Of a stretch of 64,000 nt of DNA, positions 39,133 through 51,086 are shown piece after piece; position 1 is the stretch's first letter; every line of letters starts with the position of its first letter. Location: contig KL197712.1 in the NCBI GenBank assembly GCA_000697665.1, positions 1,726,280 through 1,790,279 on the forward strand. Reading direction: 5' to 3'. The position numbers were made by a program, and so were the translations under genes. The notes under the pieces were generated by a model, which was not told where the DNA came from, did no database searches, and was given only the letters and a program-made list of their open reading frames with translations. Source of the DNA: Jaapia argillacea MUCL 33604 (taxonomy: Eukaryota; Basidiomycota; Agaricomycetes; Jaapiales; Jaapiaceae).

Positions 39133-40364
39133 GGTGGAAACTGGTAATGGACGAGGACACGACAGCAGCGCTGTTGCGGAGTCGCTGCGTAACCTACAGC
39201 CACCACCCAAAAAGGAATCTCGCCAAACGCAATCTATATTTGATTTTGTTGAATCTTTGACTTCGACGTCGAGGAGTGACTTCGTTCACTGTGGGACTCC
39301 ACCTCGTGTCGAAACCACGGCATATGTCTCCATGGTCAACCGCCTATAGATCATACATCTAAAGGTTACTATACAATCTCAGCGAACCCGCCCAAACAAT
39401 CATCATTATATTCCTGGGTTTTTAATTCATGGCCCATTGGTGATTTCACATTAAATGCTCGAATCAATGAACGGCAAGTATGTTCTGTCAAGGCATTTAT
39501 TCGTCCGATGTCCTCAAACACGTGGACTTGCCTTCTCCCGACGCCTGGTAGAATTCGTCGATCACCAAGCTTGGAAATGTATACCTTGAAGAACGCGCGA
39601 CCGACGCCTCTACCTTGATACGCAAGATGGACTACAATTCACCAGGTTATAAGCGTCAAGGTTGACTCATTTATCAGGAGCGTCGGTCTTCCGTTTCTCC
39701 TGCTTTCGCCGAAGTATCTACTATGCACCATTCTTCCGCTCAGGCGAGGGCGTTTCCAGAAGATCGTTGAGACCCGCTCCTCGTCGGCCTTCATTGGGAC
39801 CATATAACAGGAATTAGAGGCTCCGCTCATAGACCTGTCACCTCAAGGACACAGACCTCAAGGGTTCCGTCGGCACCTCCACAGGATTTGAAAGTTTCTG
39901 GGACTGAGAGACGGTGCGCCTCAGCAGGTCTCAGCATACCCTCCTCGGCTACAGCTCAAGTGGGGTTCCTAAACGAGCGAGGATTCGAAGTCTCCGAAAT
40001 TTACGAACCAGTCCACTTACCCTGTCACTGGAAAGCGCACTCCCCTGTGTTTATAACTATACGGCCCTTCACTTACTGGTTTCCAACGACCAGAATACTT
40101 TCTTTGTTCGCAGGTGGTTGGGTGACTGACTAGAAAACGATCTCCAGAAAATATCTGACATTCGTAGGATGGACCGCAGGTGATTATTTTCCGAGAGAAC
40201 ACAGCTGGGACGGGTATGTACGGCTCACGTACCATCAATCTTGGGTTTCGAATTGGAAGAGGGGAATAAACTATTCAAGTGTCCGAGACTAAAGACACCG
40301 ACTCGGGAGATACGAACAAAATAAAATAAAAAGTGTAGGAGAAGCCACATCTCCTGAAAACATG
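39133..40364. other. VPS10 promoter region and possible acetyltransferase relic
   Basis: The part next to 39132 should be the VPS10 promoter. On the minus strand at about 39575-39635 a frame reads VVHLAYQGRGVGRAFFKVYI, which looks like motif A of GNAT acetyltransferases (Q-G-x-G-x-G). Upstream, near 39840-39900, another frame reads CGGADGTLEVCVLEVTG. I could not link them into a convincing gene, so a decayed or very intron-rich GNAT gene is only a possibility. Confidence 0.3.
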
Positions 40365-41399
40365 CTATGAGTGTCGTCTACTGCCTTCCTCCCGCCTTGG
40401 ACACGACTCCTTGCCATCCCCATCTTCCTCTCCTTCCCGTAACCTCCGATAATCTGACACCCTCTTCTTAATTTCCTTCCTTCTCTCCATACCATACTCC
40501 CTCGCTTCTTTTCTAGCCTGAGCCAAGTTTGCAGCAGCAGCGAGGTGCCGTTGATCCACATAGGAATACGGATTGAGGAACAGTGTCGGTGCAAGCCCTA
40601 GGACAAGGGACTATAGCACATTTATGAGAATTGACAAAATTGTCAGAAAGGAATGGACGCACAAGCAGGCCTACGGCCACGATAACCCGGTCTTTCCATC
40701 TATCATCCCCAGTAGCATTCCATTCTCCATAAGCTTCCGCACCTCCCAACCCAGCACCCCATCCTCTACCCTGCTGTTCCTGCCAACCCCTATAATGATG
40801 AGCACCCGACCACGCTCCACTACTTCTGTTTCTCTCCCTCGCCCATTGATGCCTCCTCCTCCTCTCAATCTCCTCTTCATACCCATACCCATGCCGAGCA
40901 GAGTCATATCGCCCAATTCTGGAGGAATGTGCAGTTGGGAAACGGAGGTGCTCGTAGGCACTTGTTAATTTTTGGAATCGCTCGTGTCGAGCAGTTGGCG
41001 AGGGTAAAAGGGACCGGCAAGTTGGAGAATCGGGATGGTGGATGCGAACTAGGTCATAATCTTATTATATACGTCAAGAGATGCGGATAGTTAAGTCGAC
41101 GAGAGTTTGGTAACGGGTAAATGTGGAAGCTCACAGCGGGACTTGATATCACTCTGTGAAGCACCCACTGGCAAATGGAATATCTGGTGCGGAGTTGGGT
41201 TCGGATGGGTAGGAAAGGGATATGGGACGTGGTGGTGATGAGGTTTATGCCTCCCATGACGTTCTGCATCGGCACTTGAGCTTGTATCCGCCCCGACATT
41301 GGCAGTTGAAGCTAGCCGGACATGCACTAGCACCTGGATCTGAGACGGCAGTAAATGAAGATTCAGACGACCTGTCGCCAGAGAGGGGTGCCAGTGCAT
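40365..41399 (-). CDS. J-domain (DnaJ-like) protein, probably membrane-bound in mitochondria
   Basis: Three exons from the ATG at 41397-41399 to the stop at 40365, about 300 residues. After a basic N-terminus (VLVHVRLASTANVGA) that could be a mitochondrial presequence, a J domain spans about residues 70-130: HQIFHLPVGASQSDIKSRYY, then DLVRIHHPDSPTC with the HPD signature, then HERFQKLTSAYEHLR. J domains stimulate the ATPase of Hsp70 partners. A Gly/Arg/Trp-rich linker follows, then a membrane segment (VIVAVGLLSLVLGLAPTLFL) split by an intron, and a charged C-terminal helix rich in Arg/Lys/Glu. The fungal family with this layout is poorly characterised, so the partner is not known. Confidence 0.88.
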
Positions 41400-41607
41400 T
41401 TGGAGTGAACAACTTCAGGACTTCGGTGGATGATGGTAGAGGTCAAGAACAGTTTGAGACGATTTCTAGTACGATATGATAAGCCGGTACTGGAATGTTC
41501 AATTCCGAATCTTATCGCCGTCATTTCCCGCATTCAAGTGCAAGCCTCGAACTAGCATTCCAATTTTCACTATATGTTGGATAATATGATGATCCATGGA
41601 AGACCTA

Positions 41608-43724
41608 TCACTGCTCGAAGATGACACCCCCAGGGGTAAAACACGGCAACCACTCATCCAAAGCCAACTCAAACAACCCCAAGCCCGCATAAAATGGCTC
41701 TTGTGCAATCGGACTATAAAACCCGACCGCCTTGAAATCGGAATGGTTGGAGTCTGGAGTGAGAAGAACTCGGAGGTCGGAAACATGGACCATGTTGGAG
41801 TGAGTGAGACCGAAGAATGTTGAATAGGGTGGGGGGATGTTGCAGCTATTCTCGACAGGAGCTCAGATTAGTATGGTAGGATGAATAGGTGAACTCACGC
41901 TGGGACCGTAGGATCGGGAGTTCGGAAAGGTGCGTTTGGTTCTATGGATGCAAGGCCCATCGTCCGCCATGGATCAACTACACTCAGCAATCAGTTCCGG
42001 ATGCAGCTGGGCAGGAGGAAGGTGCTCGACCAACATTCTCCATTCGTAAACAGTACGTTCGAAGGGTTCATATCCCATCCACCATACTTATTCACATTCT
42101 CAACTTCGGGGGCAGGTGGCAAGCCGATAGGAAAAGCTTCATTACATCTCTGTTGGAAGTATTCGAGGGAGATGAACGAGGTCTCGATGGATAATGGGTT
42201 ATTCGGGTCACCCCGTTGATAGAAACCTGCCACAAGTAAGAGTCCTGGCGTCATACAATTCTAGTTGAACTTACCGTATTCTGAACAGTACTGCCACATC
42301 CACGAAAGATCCTGAACAGGATCGTCAGCGTTCCCGGGGATGGAGTCATAGTCTATCTCAGCAAGTCCAGTGAGAAATGACTGAAAAGCAACTTCAACTC
42401 CATCCGAGGCCACCAAACCACCTTCTACGGGAGCCTGGGTATAGTTATATGTCTCCAAGATATTGCAAAACGGTAGCAGTGACGCTTGGAAGCCGTAATA
42501 CTGGCCACAGCAGAGGATTCAGCCAAGAAACGGGGGAAGGCGCGAGATCCTGACCTGATAAAACTTCAATGGGTCCATCAAGATACTTGCCGCTTCCACA
42601 TCAGTCGTATTCCTCGCTTCCTCCATCGTTAACCCATCCGCACCGGTGGTATTACCTCCAGGCCCACTCAACCTCGCCTTCAACAACTCGTATTTCATTT
42701 CCGTTACAGTTTCGTTGCTACCCATTTGGAGATTATCGTCAATATACTTGGTAACAGCGACCCAATCCGCTGAACAATTCCTCGTCAGGCTCCTCTCTGC
42801 TGCTTTGTAATAACTCGACATATCAATTTGAGCTTGAACAGGGGCGGAGGATGCCCAAGCTGCGTAGATAGTTAACGGGTTACGAATTCGTAGGAGGGCT
42901 CCACGAATGCCTGGGTAGGAACCGCCAAGCCAGATCCAAGGAGTGTTGGATGGGTGAAGAGGATTTGAGGCCAGAGATGAGGTGAAGTTGCCCGAGAAGC
43001 TGTTGGCAAAATAAATGACATCTTCGAGGGCTTGTTCAGTCGTCAGATAATTCCATTGATCTGCTGTTGTATCTTCCTTGGAGGCAAGAGGATAATTTCA
43101 GAACACGGAAAGCAGTAAAGGAAAGATACAACTTCACATTGACTGGGAACGGAAGAGACTCGCCGTAGAAACGGTGTTCCCACAAGATCGCCAGACCCTG
43201 ATAGCGTTTCGCCAGACGCATTGTCGCAGACAAGCCGTGGTATTCCTATCAGTGTAATTTTATTGGTCACTTCGATATGAAACAAATGCCTCATCTCTTA
43301 CCTGCAAATAGTAAGGGAGCAAAGGCTCTGCGTTCTGCTCTCCAGAGTCGAAGACTGGATGAAGGGTATCAGAAAGAACGACGAGGCGGTCAAACTATGA
43401 GCACGGACGGAAGACTGGACCCCCAGGTTGATAGTAGGTACCGTTCGTCCAATAGCGATTCAGATACGTTCCACTGCCATTCCCGAAGTGATCAATGGGC
43501 ATCTGGATGTACTCTGGATTTAGTAAGGTCTCTTCGCTACCGGGGTCGGGACGAAGATCACTGACCTCAAAGAATTGAGGCTCGTTGACTTCGACTTCAT
43601 CTCTCGTCACAGGCGGTAGGTATTCCTTCGGACGAAAGTTGGGAAACGGGGGAGTTCCTCCATGGGCAAGGGGAAAAGAAAAGAAGAGGACGAGTGTCCA
43701 AGCGCAACACCATCGCCAGATCAT
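41608..43724 (-). CDS. Secreted serine peptidase, family S28 (Pro-X carboxypeptidase / DPP2-like)
   Basis: A multi-exon protein of roughly 550 residues, start ATG 43722-43724, stop 41608-41610. The signal peptide is WCCAWTLVLFFSFPLAHGGT. S28 peptidases cleave at proline residues, usually in acidic compartments or outside the cell. Signatures: MPIDHFGNGSGTYLNRYWTN at the N-terminus, ILWEHRFYGESLPFP, the nucleophile motif WIWLGGSYPGIRGALLRI, SSAPVQAQIDMSSYY, and the late SNVLFTNGE followed by DPWRTMG around the catalytic Asp. The catalytic His is probably in LTPDSNHSDFKAVG. Several N-glycosylation sites (NTT, NCS, NET) fit secretion. The nucleophile motif has Pro where Gly or Ser is more usual. 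Confidence 0.92.
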
Positions 43725-44058
43725 CTTGGTGAGTGGGATGCTTTGAGCCTGCGATATCGCGGAATCCTTAGTCCATGAGATACCAAGATAACAGGGAAGT
43801 TCGCATGGTATACGTAACTGGGGGAAGTTCTGGTGAGCACATGGGTAGGAAAGTGGGGATTTACTTACAGTGGCAGGGATTCAACTGGAAGATGCTGATA
43901 ACCATAACTGGCCGTGGCGGAGCAGAACCTACGGATTAGCTCGAACTGACTTGACATAGCCAGTAAATTTCACTGAGCATACCGAATGAGTGTCTGGAGA
44001 AGGGCGGAATTTGAAGCGAAAATATCATGATCACTTCAAGTTCACCCAACAACTTACT
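43725..44058. other. Divergent promoter, S28 peptidase and F-box-like gene
   Basis: About 330 bases shared by two divergent genes. No clear element recognised. Confidence 0.5.
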
Positions 44059-45606
44059 ATGGACTTACCGTCAAGGTCGCCGAGGCTCCAGCGTTGTAGC
44101 CTCGGTGGCATTACGATGTCTTCTCCTCTGAACTACGATATCTGGCTTCACATCGCCAACCTCTCGAACGAGTATGACCTTCCTCGACTTGTTCAAGTCT
44201 GTCGAAACCTGTACGACTTCATCACCCCCGAAATATATACTTCCGTGACTGGATTGCGCACTCCGTATGCAGTCATATCTTTCTGCAAGTCCGCTCTTTC
44301 CAACCCTCCCCAGCGGTCTCATCGCCTGTCTAATCTGGCGATCGATTTCGACGACTTCATCGACGATCCTGCATCGTGTGCAGTGCTAGCCATCAACCTT
44401 GCGTCTCTCTTGAGGCAAGCAGCACAGCTGGAGTCCCTCTCCATTAGCTGCGTCGAAGAGCTACTTTGTGCGGAGCCTCAGCTCGCAAAAGCTTTGGCAG
44501 AGGCTCCCAAATTGCGCCAGCTTTATTTGCAAGGGAAACATCCACAGGTAGGGACTCTGGCATGCCGAACTGTGGAAAGAATGCAGAACTTGCGTGTCAT
44601 CACGTTAGATTTTCGGATTGAGAGGGAGGAAGGGGTTTGGCGAGCAGGTTTCTTCCAACGTTCGACCCCACTTCCCCGACTTGCTGTCGTTCTATTGCCG
44701 TTCAAAACATCTCTCCGGGTCCTGAACATCAAGGGGTCGGGCCCTCCACCTCTTTCCAAGTGGTCAGTCAGGTTTCAACGAAGTTGGACCGCTCTTCGGG
44801 AGTTGACAATCACCTCTATGCGTACTGCCGACGCACCGTTCCTTGCGGAGGCCTTCCCGAACCTCCGTTACCTATATGCGACCACCAGTACCCCGTTGAT
44901 TAATGTCACCACAACTCCTGGTACAGGCACCACATGGAGTTCTGGCACGCTCGACACTTTCGAAGGCAATTACTCTTGTTTTGTCTTCATCCCCTTGTGG
45001 TGTCCAATCCGTCGATTAGATCTTGCCACGCAAGAGACTCACGGCCTAAGACAACATTCCCTTCACGATGCCTATCTCCTATACGTGTTGGAGAAATCCT
45101 GCCCTTCTGTTGTGTCTATACGCGTAAAATTGGGCAGGCCCAAAGAATTCTACATCGAACTATCCCGCCGTCTTTCCAATGTTCGATACCTCCGCCTCGT
45201 CTTGGATGAAGGGTCAGGAGTTGAGGGTTCTCTTGACTTTTTGGTACGGGTCTCGAGCCTTGCGTTCGAAGGACTTATCTAACCTTTCGGCCCCCTTTAA
45301 TCTTGACAGAATTTCTTCCCAGAGGTCTTCGGATGCCTACCCATCCGCTACCTCTCGCTCGAGTTCCAGCCATATCCTGAGAATGGATACACGTCAGCCG
45401 AAGTAGACGCTACCTTACGACGGAATTTCCTCCGGAGGCTTGCTGAAAACGTGGTCCCCTTTGGGTTCGTCGAGTTATGTTGGGAGATGGCGGGGTGGGA
45501 GAGGAGTTGCTGGGTCATTCAGACTGGGACTGGTCAGAATGTGCGGGTGCGGTTAAACGAATCCCAAGGTATCGCGGCCAGAGATCTTTGGCTTGCATCA
45601 AGGTAG
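44059..45606 (+). CDS. F-box-like protein with LRR-like body
   Basis: Two exons (44059-45243, 45310-45606) join in phase to 493 residues. The N-terminus LNYDIWLHIANLSNEYDLPR with LVQVCRNLYDFITPEIYTSV has the pattern of fungal F-box domains (entry helix, then a helix ending in a conserved Tyr before the sheet). The rest is Leu-rich with irregular repeats (LRVITLDF, LRVLNIKGSG, LRELTIT, LRYLYA, VRYLRLVLDE), typical of the LRR-like domain behind mushroom F-boxes. The probable role is substrate recognition in an SCF ubiquitin ligase; there is no direct evidence of the target. The ATG at 44059 is in the longest frame, but MSSPLN at 44116 is an equally good start. It is distinct from the F-box gene at 24.9 kb and has no N-terminal coiled coil. 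Confidence 0.8.
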
Positions 45607-45812
45607 GAACAGACCTCAACCACCGATACTAGATATTCATTCCGAACGGTTCGCCACCCTGCCTCTCCAAACATGAATGCAATCTGGGACGTTGGGAAGA
45701 ACGTATCTTGTCATAACCCCGTCGTTGCCTTACAAATCGTGAAAGCAAGCAGCTACACTGTCCACTCCATTATCATCACACCGAAAACACCAATACTACA
45801 CTCGATTCTTTC

Positions 45813-47776
45813 TCACTGATCCAACAAAGCAGCAGCCTTCCGAGCATTCGCCCGAATCGCCTCAACTTGGAGTTCCAGATTCCTAATCTTTTCACGAGCT
45901 TCCCGGAGTTCGGCAGTGAGACGTGCGTTTTCTTCTTGCAGCGATGACTGGAAGGAAAACAAAGAAAATATGAGATCAGCGTCTATGAGCAAATGTTGGT
46001 GTTGGAAGCTTACATCGACAGCGGAAGATTGAGATCGTGAGGGTGCCTTGGGCTCGACGGGGGAAGGAGAGATGGGGGTCGGCTCAGGCTCAGATCTCCT
46101 AGTCACTGGAGTTGGTGCAACAGGAGTAGCAGCAGGCACCGGGGACGCGACTGCCGGCGAAGGCGGCGGTGGCGAAGATACAATAGGCTGAGGTGCTGGA
46201 GCTGGAGCAGGGGCAGGTGCAGGTGCGGTGGCAGTTCGAGTTGGAGGAGGCAGAGCGGTAGCTAACCCTGGCGAAGAGGTGATGACTCCGTTTTCGAGGC
46301 TAACGAGTTTAGGAGCTGCTGTTTTTCCGGCGAAGAATTCGCCTGCTGTCAAGGATGGTTCGGAGGCTTGGGCGGGTGGGAAAATATCGGATTGGAAAGC
46401 GTCGGCCTGACGACATGTTAATGATTGAATAGAGTATATTGAGGGTTTGGGAGACATACTTTTCGGGGAACGATGAAAGCGATTGGCTCGATGTAGGACC
46501 CTGCGATCTTGTATGCACGAGCGATTTCGCAGTCGGCGATGTTGAGAGCGCGGCGGGGGAGGAAGCACATGCCTCGTTGAGGTTCGGTGGATTTGTATTC
46601 AGCGAGAGCGTAAAGGGAGTCAGACTCCCACTCGTAGTATCGGATGTTGCCATCTCTGGAACAGAATGGTGAGTGATGATGTCCGGGCAAACGATGCAAC
46701 ACGTCTTACCCCTTGCCAGCTGTCGAAAGGAACTATCAGCCACGGACATAAGACGAGAATGACCAGGCTTACCAAGGAATAGAATGTTGTTATCACTCCA
46801 GAAGGGCATCACGACACCAGCGGACTGATCGATCGTGATCGTCTTCACATTAGTCAAACCACCAGTCTCCCAAACGCTGACTTGACGATCACTCATCCTG
46901 CTGAAACCGGTCGTAGCGATATTATCCTTCTCACCCATCCAAACCACCCTCGCGCCCTTGATCCCACCATGTCCATCAACCGATCTCACAGCTTCACCCC
47001 CCGCACGAGCATCGAACATCCTCAATTTCCTATCCCTACAAGTCGTAACCAAAAGGTTACCAGTAGGGTTAAACGCAATACTCTGAATCGCATCTCCATG
47101 ACCAATAAGAGTTGATTTTGCATGTTCAGGACTACCGAGGTCCCACAACTTGACTGTATGTTCTCCTGATGCACTAGCCAAGACATGTGCAGCGGTAGGG
47201 TGGAAAAGGACTTGTCCGATCTTGCGCGGTGAAGCATCGATACGAGCGACAGGATCGAAATCGACTGGATCCCATCCTTCTTGACCCCATCCTTCAAAAG
47301 TGGAGTCTTCGACGCGCCAGATCATGACTTTGCCATCTTCGCCTCCGGATGCTACAATGGAGTCGTTATGGGGAGACCAATCGGTATCGAGGACTGGTGC
47401 GGTGTGACTACGTGCTAAAGGGATAATGTCGGGGAGTCTGGATTGGAAATCGGGTATCGGTTGGAATGGGGAGGGTAGAGGAAGGATGGCGAAAGCACCG
47501 CCTCCAGAGGCGTTCCAGTTCAAACTGATGTATTTCTAGATGATTGTTATGATTATAGTGAAAGGTCGGGGAGAAGGCGACAAAGGTACTCACCCCAGAG
47601 GCTGCGATCATGTTGGTATCCCAAGCGCTGTTGGACACTTTGACGTTGTCAAGCCCATATTCTCTCTTTCCCGGTTGTCCAAAGACATGGCTGCGCAACT
47701 ACATCAGCCGTCCAGAGTCATGCTTGTGCATTCCTGATGCTCACCGATATTTTGAAGGGCGGATAAAACGAGACAT
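45813..47776 (-). CDS. CRN1: Coronin, actin-binding WD-repeat protein
   Basis: Starts at the ATG at 47774-47776 (MSRFIRPSKY) in a short exon that joins RHVFGQPGKREYGLDNVKVS, the N-terminal coronin signature. WD repeats make the propeller: SPHNDSIVASGGEDGKVMIW, SASGEHTVKLWDLG, TTCRDRKLRMFDARAGGEAV, and the coronin-specific GFSRMSDRQVSVWETGGL and GDGNIRYYEWESDSLYALAE with RGMCFLPRRALNIADCEIAR. A Pro/Ala-rich linker follows (long PAPAPAPAP stretch, low complexity), and the protein ends in a coiled coil (LQEENARLTAELREAREKIR to stop 45813) that mediates oligomerisation. Coronin binds F-actin and Arp2/3 and regulates cortical patches. The layout is complete. Confidence 0.95.
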
Positions 47777-48100
47777 GGTATCAGCGTGCAGAGAATAGCA
47801 GTACTAGGTTGGGTTTTGAACACGTCCTGCTCGTCGATTCCCCCAGCAAAGGGCGTTGTGATGGTAAAGGGTCGATAAGCTTTATCTCGGTTGTGCACTA
47901 GATTTCGAAATACAAACTCCGCTTATTACGCGTTTAATGCAGGCTACAGGTTCAGTTATTCCAACCATTATTCACACTTGATCAGAAAGTGAAAGCTATA
48001 TTTACGAGCCTTCTATTACCTACAAACGGTTGAGTCTTATCCTCCATCCCGTTCCTCCTCTCTCCCCTCCCCTCATCTCCAACCCTGTCAACCCTTCAAA
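47777..48100. other. Divergent promoter between coronin and GCV1
   Basis: About 320 bases. The stretch directly before the GCV1 start is pyrimidine-rich (CTCCTCTCTCCCCTCCCCTC), typical of fungal transcription start regions. No gene. Confidence 0.55.
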
Positions 48101-49827
48101 ATGGCGGCGATACGAGTCCTCAGACCTCTAAGGCTCTCCAACGCACTCCGAATCACCCAAACATCATCACCCAACAAACTCGGTGGTGTGCGGAGATTAG
48201 CGACTTCAACTGAGGAGGTCAGAGTTTTACGACGGAACGTCTGTCACACAGCTAAACCTTCGCGTGTGCAGTTGAAGAAAACAGGTCTGTATGAATTTCA
48301 TGTCAAGAATGAAGCCAAGATGGTTCCGTTCGCTGGTTATTCCATGCCATTATCCTATGGCACCGTCGGTCAAGGTAAACATTTCCTCTCCATACATCTC
48401 AGCTCTCACAAATTGAATATCGGAGTTTAGTGACGAGCCATGGGCATGTCAGAACGAGTGTAGGTCTGTTCGACGTAGGGCATATGGTACAAACCAAGTG
48501 GGTTGTTATCTCACTGACCCTACATATGTTCGCTCACACGTACTTGAATAGCTTCCGAGGTGCAACAGCGACAGCTTTCCTCGAATGGGTGACACCATCC
48601 TCTCTAACCTCCCTCACACCTTACTCTTCCACCCTCTCTGTTCTGCTTAACGAGAAAGGCGGCATCATAGACGATACTGTCATAACCAAACACGCTCCAG
48701 ACGCTTATTACGTCGTCACCAACGCCGGCAGACGTGATCGCGACCTCGCCTGGTTTAAACAAAAATTGGAGGAATGGAATGCCAGTACCGAGAAGAGTGG
48801 GGAAGGGAAAGTTGAGATGGAGGTTCTGGAGAATTGGGGGCTGTTGGCGTTACAAGGTTCGTGCTTACTTTTTCGTAGATGGGTGGAGGTCTGGGATGGT
48901 GTGTGTTGATTTGGTTGTGATAGGACCCGAAGCGGCGGATTATCTACAAGGTCTAACTTCGTTCGACCTCCGAGGATTGACTTTTGGGAAATCGGCGTTC
49001 GTTCCGATGGAAGGGTTTAACCTACATGTCGCTCGTGGTGGATACACCGGAGAGGATGGTTTCGAGGTCCGTACCAACTTCATCCTATCTTGGTTCTTAG
49101 TCTCATCAATTCATACTGGGCCGCAGATCTCGATACCCCCTTCACAAACAGTTGAAGTCGCTCAACTCCTGTCAAAGTCGCCTGTTCAACTTACTGGGCT
49201 TGGGGCGCGTGATAGTCTGAGGCTGGAGGCTGGGATGTGTTTGTATGGACAGGATTTGGATGAGGATACTACTCCTATCGAAGCTGGTTTGACTTGGGTC
49301 ATCGGTATGCATCCCCTCTTAGCATATTCACGTTTGATATATCAATTTTATTCATACATTTCCATTTATTCGTGTAGGTAAGGATCGACGAGAGACTGGT
49401 GATTTCATTGGTGCGGAGGGAGTTAGGAAACATTTGAAGGATGGGCCGCCGAGGCGAAGGGTTGGGTTCGTCATAGAGGGTGCACCAGCTCGACGTGGGT
49501 CTTTCCATCCTTTCCCGCTTATCAGTATTAACTCTCCTCTAGAGGGAGCACCGATCTACAAACCAAATTCAAAAGACCAAATCGGTACGTCCCTCCCCCA
49601 CCCCACCCCTCCATCCTACTAACATTCTCTCCCATCCCATATTTTTGGTAGGTGTCATCACATCTGGCATCCCGTCTCCTACGTTGTCCAAGAACATTGC
49701 TATGGGTTATGTGCAGTCGGGTTTGCATAAGAAGGGGACGGAGTTAGAAGTTGAGGTTAGGAATAAGTTACGGAAGGCTGTTGTGACGCCTATGCCGTTT
49801 GTTAAGACTAACTACTATAGAGGGTAG
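48101..49827 (+). CDS. GCV1: Glycine cleavage system T-protein (aminomethyltransferase), mitochondrial
   Basis: About ten exons. The protein opens with an Arg-rich presequence ([20 protein letters not shown]) and then [45 protein letters not shown] joined by a splice to [20 protein letters not shown]. Later signatures are [52 protein letters not shown] and the C-terminal [19 protein letters not shown]. It transfers the methylene unit of glycine to tetrahydrofolate with release of ammonia, as part of the mitochondrial glycine decarboxylase complex. The exon starting NFRG needs the acceptor at 48551, with GTGGGT as donor, to keep frame. The stop is TAG at 49825-49827. Confidence 0.95.
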
Positions 49828-49968
49828 ATAGATGTCGGGTTTTGGATTGTGTCTCGTTGAACGAGTGCTGCGAGCATTGGCGCACGTGACATCACCGACT
49901 TCCCCCAATTTCCTCCAGTCTCCTCACCTTCCTCAACTTCAAAGTCACCTCTGTCCCACCGCATTGCA

Positions 49969-50175
49969 ATGGACGCACAACTAACCCCACCCTCGCGCAT
50001 CCAACCCGTCTCTTCCGTTCCAATCCCCAAAACGGTCGTACAAACCCAAGTGGAAGAGTTTTTGGTTGCGTTTCAGAATAGACAGATTGCGGCGAAGGGA
50101 GGGGATACGGCTGTTAGGGCTCAGTTGGTCAAGTTGGGTGAGGCGTTGAAGAGTGAGGGTGAGGGGAAGATGTGA
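49969..50175 (+). CDS. Small uncharacterised protein, 68 residues
   Basis: An intronless frame begins 140 bases after the GCV1 stop and reads MDAQLTPPSRIQPVSSVPIP then KTVVQTQVEEFLVAFQNRQI and RAQLVKLGEALKSEGEGKM. A Pro-rich N-terminal tail is followed by what looks like two amphipathic helices. Size and helical content would fit a small complex subunit, but I cannot assign it to a family. The clean start, stop and codon use make a real gene more likely than chance. It could also be a first exon, since GGTAAG and other donors lie downstream. Confidence 0.55.
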   Translation: MDAQLTPPSRIQPVSSVPIPKTVVQTQVEEFLVAFQNRQIAAKGGDTAVRAQLVKLGEALKSEGEGKM

Positions 50176-50500
50176 TTATGGATGTGGTTTAGTGGGATGG
50201 TATGTCCCCCTCGGAGGTGCTAATTTCAGGTAAGTAATGTCCTCTTGTGTGTTCGAATTTGACTATCGATGTTGATAAGACCAGCTGGTTAGGTATCCAC
50301 GAGATGAAGACCCCTCCTTCCTTATTCCCCATCGCCATCGCTCGCCATCGATGTCCATGACAACTGACATTTTACCTCCCGTGACATGAGGTGGCCTCAT
50401 GTAGTACATTGGCTTCGATAACCGGGGTATAAAGCTGTGGTGTTGAGGTTGTTCATGGATTTACTGTTTATCGTACCCCTTCCCTCATTGTCCCCTCCCT
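50176..50500. other. Intergenic, no gene seen
   Basis: Probable 3' flank of the small gene and promoter of whatever starts at 50501. Confidence 0.5.
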
Positions 50501-51052
50501 ATGAGCTCCCTCCGCCCGTCCCGAGAAGTCTCCTTCGTGAACATATCAACAGCTGGCGAGTTTGCAGCAACGTTTCCAAACGTTGACCACCCATCCCGCA
50601 ATCGCTGTGTATAACTACCAATACCAGAAAGCCACGTCTTCAACTAACGTCCTGGACCCGATATACGCTGATTTGAGGAGAGAGTTCGATGAAGAACGTG
50701 CGAGTAATGACGATACTGACTCGGTTCCTGCCATTGCCCGATTTAACTCTTGCTCTCAACCCGCTGTCCTCGATAAACGTTCCTCCACCCCGGTCTTGCT
50801 CAATATCTCGCTCGGTCCTCCATATTTGTTCTGCCCTCGTCCACTCGCCTTTGAACTAGCAGAATCTTCCCGCCCCCGACAAACCGAGTCTAATCGGTCC
50901 TTATCTTTCTGTAGATATCCGCGTACCAGATCTCCATCCAAGCTCTCCTCTACTTCGTCAAAGTAGATCCAAGGGAGCGCACCAAATTCGAGACAACACG
51001 TCCCACATTTACTAGCGAAGGATTCAAGTTCCTTCACTGGGCAGTGGGGTAG
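50501..51052 (+). CDS. Tentative small gene of unknown function
   Basis: Three coding-like stretches lie head to tail in different frames. The ATG at 50501 gives MSSLRPSREVSFVNISTAGE. A frame through 50640-50900 reads NVLDPIYADLRREFDEERAS and VLLNISLGPPYLFCPRPLAF. A last stretch at about 50935-51052 reads ISIQALLYFVKVDPRERTKF and PTFTSEGFKFLHWAVG before TAG. Splice sites that would join them are not obvious (one candidate intron is only about 30 bases). It could be a real intron-bearing gene, a relic, or in part the 5' untranslated region of the next gene. I recognise no domain. Confidence 0.35.
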
Positions 51053-51086
51053 TTGTTGTCCCCGCAAATCCCTTCCTTGATACTGT

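Noticed and set aside
39639-39830. 63-codon minus frame starting MSGASNSCYMV
   Set aside because: Does not connect in frame to the GNAT-like stretch and shows no domain.
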